From: Silene noctiflora
Lineage: Eukaryota; Streptophyta; Magnoliopsida; Caryophyllales; Caryophyllaceae
NCBI GenBank assembly: GCA_009801015.1
Contig: VHZZ01000054.1
Coordinates: 148,140-205,511, forward strand
Direction: 5' to 3'
Length of the DNA: 57,372 nt
A program made the position numbers and the translations under genes. Under the pieces are notes generated by a model. The model did not search any database and had not been told where the DNA came from. It saw only the letters and a program-made list of their open reading frames with translations. Shown here in pieces: positions 47,535 to 57,372 of this stretch (the first letter of the stretch is position 1; each line of letters starts with the position of its first letter).

Positions 47535-48779
47535 CGGAAATAGGCTTGATGAACTTCAGGTGGATATCTTACATGATGCCAGTGACTCGTATTAACGTAG
47601 TTGTAGTTTTTTTTGCATACAAACCAAAACTAAACTAGTGCATATACGGAGGAGTAATATTTTAGTGCATCGTTACACATTATGTATTAGTAGCCATTGA
47701 ATTTTATCGATGAAAAGTAAAACAACTCTTGAAGGCATTTAGTAATTTAAACAAATGCGAAGGCAGGAAGTACATGTAGCTTAATTATATTTTGTATGGC
47801 GAATTTTATCTCATTATTTTTTCGAATGGAATTTTGCAGTTCAAGCTCTCATATTTGGTTAGATTCTGGTTTGATATACCAAGTTGTATTTGAAGAGTTT
47901 ATTGCTATTCTCCAACGATATAGTCCAATAAAAGATGTCCATCTATTTATCGTCTCGTCGATGAGCTTACAGAGTTCAGACTTACAGACCAGTTGAGCTT
48001 ATATGACCAAGATCAAGTTCTTCTATATACTCAGATGCGTTCAAGGCCTTCTTTTACCTCTTAATTACCTTATGTTTTTCAATTACCTTTAGACTAACCA
48101 GTAAGTCTCTCTTAAAACGACACTATCCGTCTTAAACTTATGACGAGTCAAATGTATACCACTTGTGTATATAAGAATGTATATGTAAAAATAATATATT
48201 TGTCTCATATAAACAAGTGATATGATATTTGATTCGTCTTAAGCTTAAGAAATGTCGTCTTAAACAAGAATTTGTAGTTGACCGAGAAACACACTTTCCC
48301 CGAGATGCTTGAACCAAGTTGCAAGCCATGCAAATATGCTCATACTCTTATTTCCTAACAGGTCAAATATGTTAAATAAGATAAAAGCAAAATGTCTAGA
48401 GAATAAAAATATATTTGTCCTATATATACAAGTGAGATACTCCCTCCGCACACTTACTACTCACATATACTAGAAAAATGGGAAGATCACTTAGGCACCG
48501 TTTTGTTCAGGAAAAGAGTTGAACTGAACTTAATATAGCTGAATTAAACTGAATAAAACTCAACTGAACTAAAGTACGAGTTAACTTGTGAAAAAATAAA
48601 GTGAACTGAATTGAATAAAGCTAAACTAAATTGAAATGAGCTAAAATTAAGTTAAAAAAACACGACCTAACACATTTAAACTTAAGACGGATACTGACAC
48701 CTTAAACGCGAAATCGGATAGGACAAAATACTAGTTACACTTGAATTGAAGATGTTAGACAAACAACTGTGTTAAACGT
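47535..48779. other. Intergenic between CCCH and TraB genes
   Basis: Contains the CCCH 3' UTR on the left, a MITE at about 48103-48275, a Stowaway-type end fragment near 48438 (ctccctccgcacac), and a gaactgaa-rich stretch (about 48520-48650) that looks like another repeat. TraB promoter at the right. No gene. Confidence 0.5.
48103..48275. mobile_element. MITE related to the split element at 30357
   Basis: Left end tctctcttaaaacgacacta with ccgtcttaaactta inside; right end, on the other strand, acaaattcttgtttaagacg. Inverted ends, about 173 bp, non-coding. Confidence 0.55.
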
Positions 48780-51700
48780 ATGAATCGTTTAACTCAATTA
48801 GTCAAACTACCGGAGTCAACCCTCCGTAAAATCCCAGTTCCTCGCAATCTTATCTCCACCGTCATATCCCACCAACCTTTACCACACCGTGTTAAATTAC
48901 CATACTACCCCCGCCGTCGGAATCTCTCCCGCCTTCTCACCACCGCCTCCGATCGCCGCAAAATGGAACCTAGTTCGCCGGAAAATCTCTCCGGCAGCGT
49001 AATCGATGGTTTCGTGAATGTCGAAAATCCCGAAGTTGAACAATCGAGACTTTCTTCTTCGTCGATTGAAAACCCTAATTTTGTTCATGTTGATAGGGAT
49101 GGCGTTGCCGATGACGATGGTGTTGTTGAAGAGCGTAATTCTGGAGTAGAAGGTGTGCAAAGTGTGGTGCAAAATGAAGAAAGTGTAAATATTGAGGAAA
49201 TTATGAGAAATGTTGTCGTTTTAACGCATGAGAATGCTAATGGTGATAATTGTAATGTTTATCTCGTCGGAACTGCGCATGTTTCTCAGGTGAATTGTGA
49301 ATTTTGATTTGAATTTGAATTGTGAATTTTGAATTTTGATGATATTCGGTTTTTTGGCGTGATTTGCGATGATATTGTTTGATTTGTTTGTTTTAGCATG
49401 TTATTTGATGATTGTTTTATTTGTTTTAATTGCGAATAATTGTTTTTATCAGATTGCGATGTCTCATCATGTTTTTGATTGAGTGTTATAAATAAAGTAC
49501 AAAGTGAAAATGTTGAAGAGATTATGAGAAATGTTATTTTGTTGCCCGAGAATGCAGTGGCGATCATTGTAATGTTAATCGCGTTGGAACTGCTTATGTC
49601 TGTCAGGCGAATGTGAATTGTGATGAATTGATGATATTCGTTGATTGTTTGTGAGTTGGTAAGATGCTGGAAATTTTTGGTTGAAAACAATTGGAGAACG
49701 GATAAGATGAGAGAGGGATCGAATGCTTTTGAATTGTTGTTGTTCTAATGTTGGTTGGGTGTTGTGGGCGGTAATTTTTAGCTTAAGATGAGGTTATCAC
49801 GATGATATTTCTGGGTTCATGATGTTATCTATTGATATGCAATGTGACGTCCTCCAAACTGAGCAAACTGTTTGCTTAAATCTGCTTATGGGCAGTGACG
49901 TTATAGCGATGATGATGTTGCTGTTAGGCTCTTTATATGTTCCATTGCTACATAATGTGACAAGCTGTCACTGACAACATTCGCACTGAGTACATTTTTG
50001 TGTAATATACTCGTGATGGTATTTGAGAGCTGAGAAGAGTGTGAAGAGTGTCAAATTTGGCGGTGATAAAACACAGTGAGTTGGAGCATACACAGTACTC
50101 TTAGGCTTCTACAATGTTAGGTTTGGTTGGGTGGCTTGTATTATTCAAAATGTTGCTGAAAGAATCTGTAATCAAAAATTACAATTGCTGTAGTCACATT
50201 GAAACTATTTTTTTTTAACAAATTTATCATTTTTATTCTAACTATCTCCAAGAATACAATGATCCTTTTTTTGATTTATATTGATTCTTTTCGTCTTTTT
50301 TATTGTAATTATCTCGAAGTGACATTGTTGCGAAGCTCTTGCTTAGAAGGTCACGTTCAAGTATAAATTTTTCTATCTTAATTTGCAGGAATCATGCCGG
50401 GAGGTGCAAGCTGTTATTAGTTTCTTAAAACCACAGGTGCTTTACGACTGTTTCTTTTCTGAAATGATTTCTTGCTTGTTTCTATTAACTATGTATTTAG
50501 TTGATATTAAGATCCATTATTTGTTGCTATACACTTGGCTTTAGGTTGTATTTCTCGAGCTTTGTTCAACCCGAGTGTCTTTTCTCCGCATTAAGGACTT
50601 AGAGGTTAGTTTTCAAACCCTTTTTGTCTACCTTCTGTTCCTGTGAGCTTGCTGTTATTGTAGTTATGTTTAGAAATGCTTTATTTAAACACCCTGTTCT
50701 CTTTTTTCTTAATTCTACCCACACCGTCGTTCAACCTCCCTCTCTCCCCATTCTTATACCTAGTCCTTGCAACCGCTTGCCGAGTTGCCGTATCCTCAAC
50801 GACCATCCTCTCCCTCTTCTTTCTAATGTTGATTCTTTATTTCTTGCTCAATTTAATGGACAGAGGCTGATGAATAATAATATTTATGGGAGGACCTGTA
50901 GAAGAAAACTTGAATTCACTAATAAATTCCAAGTACAAATATGATATGAATATTAATCATGGACCTGAAGGAAGAAGAGAGGACAACTTCTCCTATCTGT
51001 CCGAGATATGGATAACTTCCCCTAGCAAAATAAGGGTCAATGACGACAACTGAAGCTTAGCATAATGAATATTGGTGTTTTTTCCCTCTCTTCAAATCGA
51101 GTTCACATTAATTATTTACCAAGATGAAGCTTGCACAGTTTAATTGTGGTTTGAAAAGAACCTTGTTTTTGTAATAGCAAAAATATATGCTGAAATATCT
51201 CATTTGTCATAGGTACCTACATATAGTGAAATGATTGATATGTGGAAGAAGCAGCAGAATGTTTTGGCCATAGTTTACAGCTGGTTTCTGGCAAAGGTAC
51301 TTACAGAAGTCATCAAAACTTTCATCACTTCGTAGGGTTTTCTTGGTTCATTTACTTCATTGTAATGGTTGCTGTTTGGTTGCTACGCAAAGATATGAAT
51401 GCTTGGAAAAACTTGTTTCTATGCAATTAGTACCACAATATTACTACATATTCTGCCTGTGTTCTGCAGTCCTCTGTAGTCTCCCTTTAGTAGTTATTAT
51501 TGTTCCTCCTGCAATAAATACCCACTCATATTGAAACAGAGATATCATCGTTGAAGACATTCTTATGGAACATTTGCCCTCACCAATCCCAAGTTTGTCC
51601 TGTCTTCCTTTTATTAATCTCATGTTGTCATCGTGCCAAATATATCTTAAGTTTTGATATCTTATTCTGATTTTACACTCAAGTTCTACGCGATGACGAT

Positions 51701-54700
51701 GTTCATTTTCCACCACAAAACTTTGTTCTTGCATGGGAAAAGAAAATTAGTTTCAATTTAGATGAATGATTCATTTCATGTGTAAAAGAAAAAAAAGTTG
51801 AAATTATGCATTATAATTTACAACGAATGGAACTTTAAATTAGTTTTCATCTAGGGTTTGAGCGGCTTAAAGAGAATCCAAACAAATGCTCATATTTGTC
51901 CCAATGATTAAACTGCATGAAAGCCAATGACTTGTCTAACCCAGTAAATAACGAAAAAACATTCAAATTTTTATTTTTCTTCCGTTTTAGAAAGTTCAGG
52001 CATATTTTATGTATATTTTCATATTTTTCTTATGAAATGTTTTCTCTAATTAATTTTGGATGTATTTTTAAAAATTTTATGACTCAGTTTCAAGCAATAT
52101 AGAAAAAGAGGAGAAAGTTTTATATGAATGGTGTTTTTGCTGTTTTTTTGCCAATGTGCGGAGCTGGAAAATAATTTTAGAATACAAGCTAATAATCATG
52201 TTTAGAAATTTTAGTTTGGTGTCTGTATTTTAAGTTCATTGGTGCTGTTCCTCATCAGGTTGCTGAGAAGCTGGAAGTTTTTCCTGGTTATGAGTTTCGA
52301 GTGGCTTTTGACGAAGCTATGAAGTGTGGCAGCAAGGTTATACTTGGTGATCGTCCAGTTAATGTAAGCTGATCTACATTAGTTCAGATTATTAAAGGAA
52401 ACATCAGTATGTGACCTTTTGTTTTAGTTTTGAAAAGCTCGCATGAGGCACGCCCGGTCGAAAGTGTAGTGAGGCATTGACCACATCGCATCAGACAGCC
52501 TAAGGTGCAGCCACTTCAACAAGTTGCACCAAAGCGGCAGATGCATGTGTCTTAGGCCAAGAGCGCAAGATGCAGGTCAGTGGGAGGCAGTTGACTCATC
52601 TTTGATCTCTGACAGAAAAGGGAAAAATAGCAGATTAGCCAGATTTGATGTAGAACTAAAAAAGTCTGAATTCTCTTTCCTCCAGTTGGTCTCACTAAGC
52701 GTATGGGTCATTATTGTGAACCCGATGCATCATCTCCTTAGGGAAATTAATGATAATCCTACTAATGAATGGGATGATTTGGGTCCCGTTTCTCACAATG
52801 TATTAGGTGTCTTAAGTGAGAACTTGTACCTTGCATAATATTTTTTGGGTGGTGGGAAGACGCACACAATTACACGTATAACAAGAAGTGACAGGTTTAC
52901 ACTATAGATAGAAAAAGTGGTTTAGCACTACTTAATACAGTACCAAGACTAGTACATCATATTTCATTGCTGAAAATAGGTCCTGATAAACAGTTACCAG
53001 GATAGTGAGCATCCACAATGTAATACAGTACCATGATTAAAATGGGTGCCTTAAGTTCTTCCGCTTAACTTAGTCATTGAGTGGAAGTTATGTGCTGGCT
53101 CTTGATTGGGATTTAGAACATTATCAGGAGTAGAAGTTTTCCCCTATAGTTAATGTCTATTTTAGCTCCCTTTGATAGGCCTAGATTGGTTCGGCTAATT
53201 CAAATAGTTTCACTTCACTTTCACATACGAATGTGTATTTTGTTATGTTAGATTTATGCAAAGTAGTAAGTTAATATTTTTCCAATTCATATATGAATTT
53301 ATTTCTATTGGATTTTAGAAAGTTACTTTACATGGTCATTTGTACTACTAGCCATTGATGATTTTGGATTACTGGATAAAAAGGCATCTGGCAACCTTTA
53401 AGATTGTTTTTCAGTTTCAGTATACTAAATAATTAATGATCTTAGAAATTCGGATGTGCGTAATACACTTAGAGACTCCTGTCTTTTGTAGTGAAGATGA
53501 GTAATGTATGACCTGAATATGCTGATGCGCTTGTCATGAAGTGACGTCTTAGCTAGATCCTGGAGTATTTGAATCATTTCATGGCAGTTGCCATTTTTAT
53601 AAACAGTGCTGATCTGGGATTCTCTGTGTTTGATTTTTATGTCAACAATAATGTTTTATGTGTTTAGCTTCTGGTGTTTTAATTTCGGCCTATTTGGTTC
53701 ACCATTGCAACTTTTAAATACTCTATACTCTTGGAGAGGATATTGGGAAAACTGCGCTAAATTAGTGTTTTTGTCTGATGTAAACAGATAACAATACGAA
53801 GGACGTGGAACAAAATGTCTCTGTGGCATAAGACAAAATTAATGTATTCATTGTTTTTTCAAGCAGTTTTTCTACCAAATGCGGAGGATCTTGATAAAAT
53901 GGTAAAGCTTTTTTTCTATTTGTTCAACAGTTGAAATTTTTGCACTCCCATATAAGCTCTTGTATGAATTATGATCTGATGTGGTGCATGCCTTCTCAGT
54001 TAAAAGATATGAATGATGTGGACATGTTGACTCTTGTAATTCAAGAGATGAGCAAGCAGTTCCCAACTCTGATGGAGACACTTGTTAATGAGCGAGATCG
54101 GTGAGTATATGTTTCTTTTGCATTACTCTCATTGTTCCATTAGTTCTTTATCTGTGAGGACGCAGAAGTCACTACTCACGCTTTCTCTATCCACTTTTGG
54201 GTACTTTGCTGCGTTTTGCTCTTTTTATGAATGATGCATAGTATCCGTTGTCACCAGACTCACCATTATGTTATTGGTGCTTCTGCTTAAGGACTGAACT
54301 GAGAATTTTTTCCTCTAGTTCACCTATCTTTTTCTTGGGCCAAGATCTTGAAGAACATGAAGGGTGTTTTAATTTAATTTTTTTTTTTTTTTTTGGTGAA
54401 ATGAACAGATCCCATCAGTGGTGTTGTAGTTCAGTGATTCTTTGTTTCACAAGGGTGCATACTCCCTCCTTCCCAAATTTATTGTCCCCATTCGGCTTTG
54501 GTGTTCAGACAAGTAGATTCCGATCAATACTTTCTGACAAATATAATAGTTGTAACTTGTTAGAAATAACAATAAGAAAAAGTTGTTTGGCTGAATTTTC
54601 ATAACAAATATTAGATTTTGTCTCCACATATATTCTGAAAAATTAATGCTCAGAGTTGACATCAGTCCTACCAAAGTCAAATGGGAACAATGGATTTGGG

Positions 54701-56004
54701 ATTTGGGGACGGAGGAGATATTTATCTAAAAAAAATTCTCTATGTGAAGCAGAATTGATTGGAGCAATTTTTTCTAAACCAAAATTGGGTAAGGGTAGAG
54801 TTCTGATTTTCGTTGTCAAACCAGTCATGGGAGGAGGGCTTTGTATGCAAATGCCTCAAGATGTCTAGGATCAGAAATTTGCATGTTGATTCTCCAAGAC
54901 AGTTGGTGAATTTGCACTCGTGCTAATTTTAAGAAACATTCGCCTAATATAAAATGGATTTGCTATTGCAAGTGTTAAAAATAAGGGGTAATTTTGTGAT
55001 GCTATCTTTTATCTCATGCATGCTCTTTGCCTGTAAAACTACTACTGATTGCTTTTGTTTCAGGTACATGTCATCCGCATTGTTCCGAATTGCAAATGAG
55101 CATACTTCAGTTGTTGCTGTTGTTGGGAAAGGTCATCTTCAGGGTATAAAAAGGAACTGGAAGCAGCCTGTTGAGGTCAGTGACTACTGCCTTTTTTTTG
55201 ACAAAAAACCATCCTTCTATTTTAGCGCAAGACATATGGTCAACCGACAGTGACTTACGGCATGTTTGGCAAACACCTCCTTTTCTAAATGGCGAACATA
55301 TATGATCACTCACCAATACCCTAACTGTAGGCATGTGGAAAGGTACAAGGGTCATCGTAGTTTGTATTTTACCTAATTCATCGCACTTTAATGCCTCGCA
55401 CAGCTTAAGATCGACATATTTTACAGCTAAGCGGCTGTTGAAGGCCACAAATGAGTTAAAAATACGTTGTTCTTTCTTTCAGCGTATTCAAGATAATCGT
55501 CACAACTTCCAAACGTAGTCTAGGAGGGAAAACTGGATTGAGATGGAGATCTTGAAATCTTAATGGACTTCCTCTTACGAGGAGATTCCTTAGTTGAATT
55601 TTTGTAGGACATCATGATTCTTGTAGTCTTGACGTGACTATAAATTGATAAGCTAGGGTGAAGTAGATAATTAATTTTGTAAACAAGCCCGGAAAAATAT
55701 ATTTACAAAACAGTTGTTCTGCAATGTTTTTAGACGAGCATTCAAGTATCGTTATGCTTTATAGTTATCTCAGTACTCTTCTATACCGTTCTCCCTTAAC
55801 ATGTTTTTTTTTTCTTTTTTTTTTTTTTTGCATTTTAAATTTGAATGTGGTTAAAACATCTCCGTGGGGTTGCAGATAAATGAACTTATGGAAATCCCAT
55901 CTCCTGGACCCTCCGTAGTGAAGATCCTCTCGGTAATTGGTGTAACTGTCGCCGGGGCAGCAATTGTTTATGGTTGTTTCTTTGCATCCAAGAAGCAGTC
56001 TTAG
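48780..56004 (+). CDS. TraB family protein, tail-anchored (TRB1/2-like)
   Basis: Eukaryotic TraB/PrgY-domain protein. Arabidopsis relatives (TRB1/TRB2) sit at ER-mitochondria contacts and affect mitophagy. Exons: 48780-49289, 50389-50436, 50545-50604, 51213-51296, 52259-52363, 53788-53901, 54000-54100, 55064-55175, 55876-56004. They join in frame to 420 aa. Visible: low-complexity acidic N-terminus (to about 150), then NVYLVGTAHVSQ (159-170), VVFLELCSTR (187-196) with the conserved Glu, FRVAFDEA, VILGDRPV, a FLPNAEDLDKMLKDM segment, VVAVVGKGHLQG, and a hydrophobic tail ILSVIGVTVAGAAIVYGCFF followed by ASKKQS, fitting a C-terminal membrane anchor. Two starts are possible: residue 1 (used) or Met62 at 48963, before which the sequence is basic and could be a targeting segment or non-coding leader. 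Confidence 0.92.
49470..49625 (+). pseudogene. Decayed copy of the TraB exon 1 end inside intron 1
   Basis: Sequence at about 49470-49625 repeats 49157-49297 of exon 1 and its donor: gagattatgagaaatgtta, then ccgagaatgcagtggcgat and ggaactgcttatgtctgtca against gaaattatgagaaatgttg, then gaactgcgcatgtttctca. A one-base loss breaks the frame, and the duplicated donor reads cag/gcgaat instead of cag/gtgaat. It is an unused exon relic. Confidence 0.75.
52364..53787 (+). other. Long intron 5 of the TraB gene
   Basis: 1.42 kb. A locally GC-richer patch at about 52435-52570 (gcatgaggcacgcccggtcg and following) looks like part of a dispersed repeat. No exon or gene is seen in the rest. Confidence 0.45.
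54462..54718. mobile_element. Stowaway-like MITE in TraB intron 7
   Basis: Left end ctccctccttcccaaattta, right end gatttggggacggaggaga; imperfect inverted copies with TA at both borders. About 257 bp, non-coding. Confidence 0.65.
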
Positions 56005-56499
56005 AGCCAACATAAGCCTTTGATGGCCACTGTTGTGTACCATATACAAGCTTCAAGTTATCACAGGGATCCATCCTTTTTAAAAATCGATACGAGCACT
56101 AAACAGAGACAAGGGTGTTCCCGGGAGGGATTTTTCATTGTTGTAGGGTGAATAGTATTTTGATCCCTGGCTTTTAAGGGTCGAGTATAAATTATAGATA
56201 GCGGTTAGGATTTTCTCCATTTTCTCCGCTCTTCATTTTTCTTTAGCTGTCTTGATGCAATCTTTAAACGATCTAACAGTCGGAATTTCAGGAAATGATG
56301 ATGGGATAGATGTAAAATAATATATTTATATGCGCGAAAGTGGTAATTAAGCCCCTTAACTTTGTTCAATTGTGAAATTAGGCCCCATAAGTTTCATTTG
56401 GAGTAATTACGCCCTTAAGTTTCACCAAAAGTGAAATTCATAATTATCTCCTCTTCCTTCATTCTGTTGTTAAATCATTAACCTCCTTCAATCATGAAT

Positions 56500-56760
56500 G
56501 TTTACTCGATTATAAAGCATATATTTAATCCATTAATACATTATTACTAATTAAATTGACTCTTTGTTATAATTCCGTATCTTATTTTGATTAAGGTTGT
56601 CATTAAGCATGTATTAATGGATTATAAAGCATCGAGTAATCATAATACATGCTTTATAATGTATTAATGTAATTAATCTATTAATGGATTATAAAGCATG
56701 CCTTATAAGACAATCTCAAGGATAAAGCATGTATTTAATCCATTAATACATTATTACCAG
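56500..56760. repeat. Cluster of inverted and direct attataaagcat / ttaatccattaa units
   Basis: ttaatccattaatacattat occurs near 56527 and 56737, and its complement-like attaatggattataaagcat occurs near 56613 and 56680. The DNA can fold into alternative hairpins. Non-coding, probably nested MITE remains. Confidence 0.55.
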
Positions 56761-57090
56761 TATTGCGAAAATTAACTCCGAAAACTTCATTTATTGTTTA
56801 TATTTATTTACAAGCATGAGAGCATTAACAATAGTAGTTCTTATCCTTGAGATTGTCATTAAGAACTTTATTTAAAATGTTTATCTACTAAATCATAAAG
56901 TTGTTCTTAATTTTAAGAATTGAGTTCTAAAATAAGAACTAGGTTGATAAGCATAAGGAAATGTGATGACCAATGATCATAACATAGAAAATTTAGGGTG
57001 TCTTTAAACCTCGTCTATTTAAAAAAAAAAGTTCTTCTATTGTAGAATAAAGTTCTCAAATATTGAAAATAGAGAAATATGATCTATATC

Positions 57091-57372
57091 TATATATCTA
57101 TATATATTATTAAAAGAGGCTTTTTTCGAGCGATATTAGAGCTCCATGTCATCTTTTTTAGTTTTAGGAAAGTATATTATAAGATCTTCCAAGATTATGA
57201 CAAAGATATTATGTAATATNTTTAATATCAAAGCTATATTTTACATAAAAGAGTTTTTTGATTATCAATCTAACCAAAAAATATAATGCAAAACATTTAG
57301 AAACTTAGATATTTGGATTCGTTGCGAAAAATGCTTTCATTTGACTATAAATTTCGTATTATTTACTACTTC
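57091..57372 (+). mobile_element. Possible Helitron 5' end, cut by the window edge
   Basis: After a tatatctata microsatellite the sequence reads attattaaaagaggctttt, then gctccatgtcatctttttt, which resembles the 5' terminal region of non-autonomous plant Helitrons (TC start, AT-rich, ..aaaagaggc..). The 3' hairpin and CTRR end would lie outside the window. Confidence 0.35.

Larger units (their letters stand above)
56005..57372. other. TraB 3' flank and repeat-rich right edge
   Basis: Begins with the TraB 3' UTR. From about 56335 there is a ttaagcccctt-type dispersed repeat, then a cluster of direct and inverted ttaatccattaatacattat units (about 56500-56760), a MITE-like segment with ends aacaatagtagttctta and aagttcttctattgt (about 56826-57045), and a candidate Helitron start at about 57091. 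No gene. One unknown base at 57220. Confidence 0.5.

Overview
The window is nuclear DNA of a flowering plant: intron-rich, AT-rich genes with GT-AG introns, plant-specific families (CIPK kinase, DUF868, CC-NBS-LRR) and many small DNA transposons. Frequent Stowaway-like termini (ctccctccg flanked by TA) and scattered 'tactccgta' strings suggest a eudicot, perhaps Caryophyllales (spinach/beet/quinoa relatives). That placement is inference, not proof.

Seven protein-coding loci could be modelled, six of them intact. In order: a CIPK3/26-type CBL-interacting kinase (+, 14 coding exons, 3634-10401); an intronless DUF868 gene (+, 11241-12170); a Rab2/RABB1-type small GTPase (-, 6 exons, 13544-16595); the exocyst subunit EXO84C (-, 7 exons, 21313-29583); a CC-NBS-LRR resistance-type gene with a frameshift in its LRR region and an altered P-loop (+, 32107-35453); a CCCH zinc-finger/coiled-coil protein (+, 12 exons, 40377-47534); and a TraB-family tail-anchored protein (+, 9 exons, 48780-56004). 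For the six intact genes the reading frame closes across every junction I derived. One intron, the last of the CIPK gene, uses a GC donor.

The genes are functionally unrelated apart from two neighbours (RABB1 and EXO84C) that both act in secretory traffic. I see no operon-like or cluster logic. The NBS-LRR is followed by fragments of a second, decayed NBS-LRR (about 37046-37935), so this was probably a small resistance-gene cluster.

The space between and inside genes is a transposon record: a 1.88-kb solo LTR with a perfect 5-bp target-site duplication inside an EXO84C intron, carrying an internal 366-bp duplication that doubles its TATA region; four hAT-type MITEs with 7-8 matching bases of 8-bp duplications; several Stowaway-like MITEs, one nested in another MITE; a long foldback element just after the DUF868 stop codon; a LINE 3' end; tRNA-like SINE pieces; a probable Helitron 5' end at the right edge; and a 565-bp assembly gap (19638-20202) inside a large inverted repeat.

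I found no new multi-gene biological system. The items most worth checking are the duplicated exon relic in the TraB gene, the solo LTR with doubled promoter, the P-loop and frameshift changes in the NBS-LRR, and the foldback element in the DUF868 3' region.
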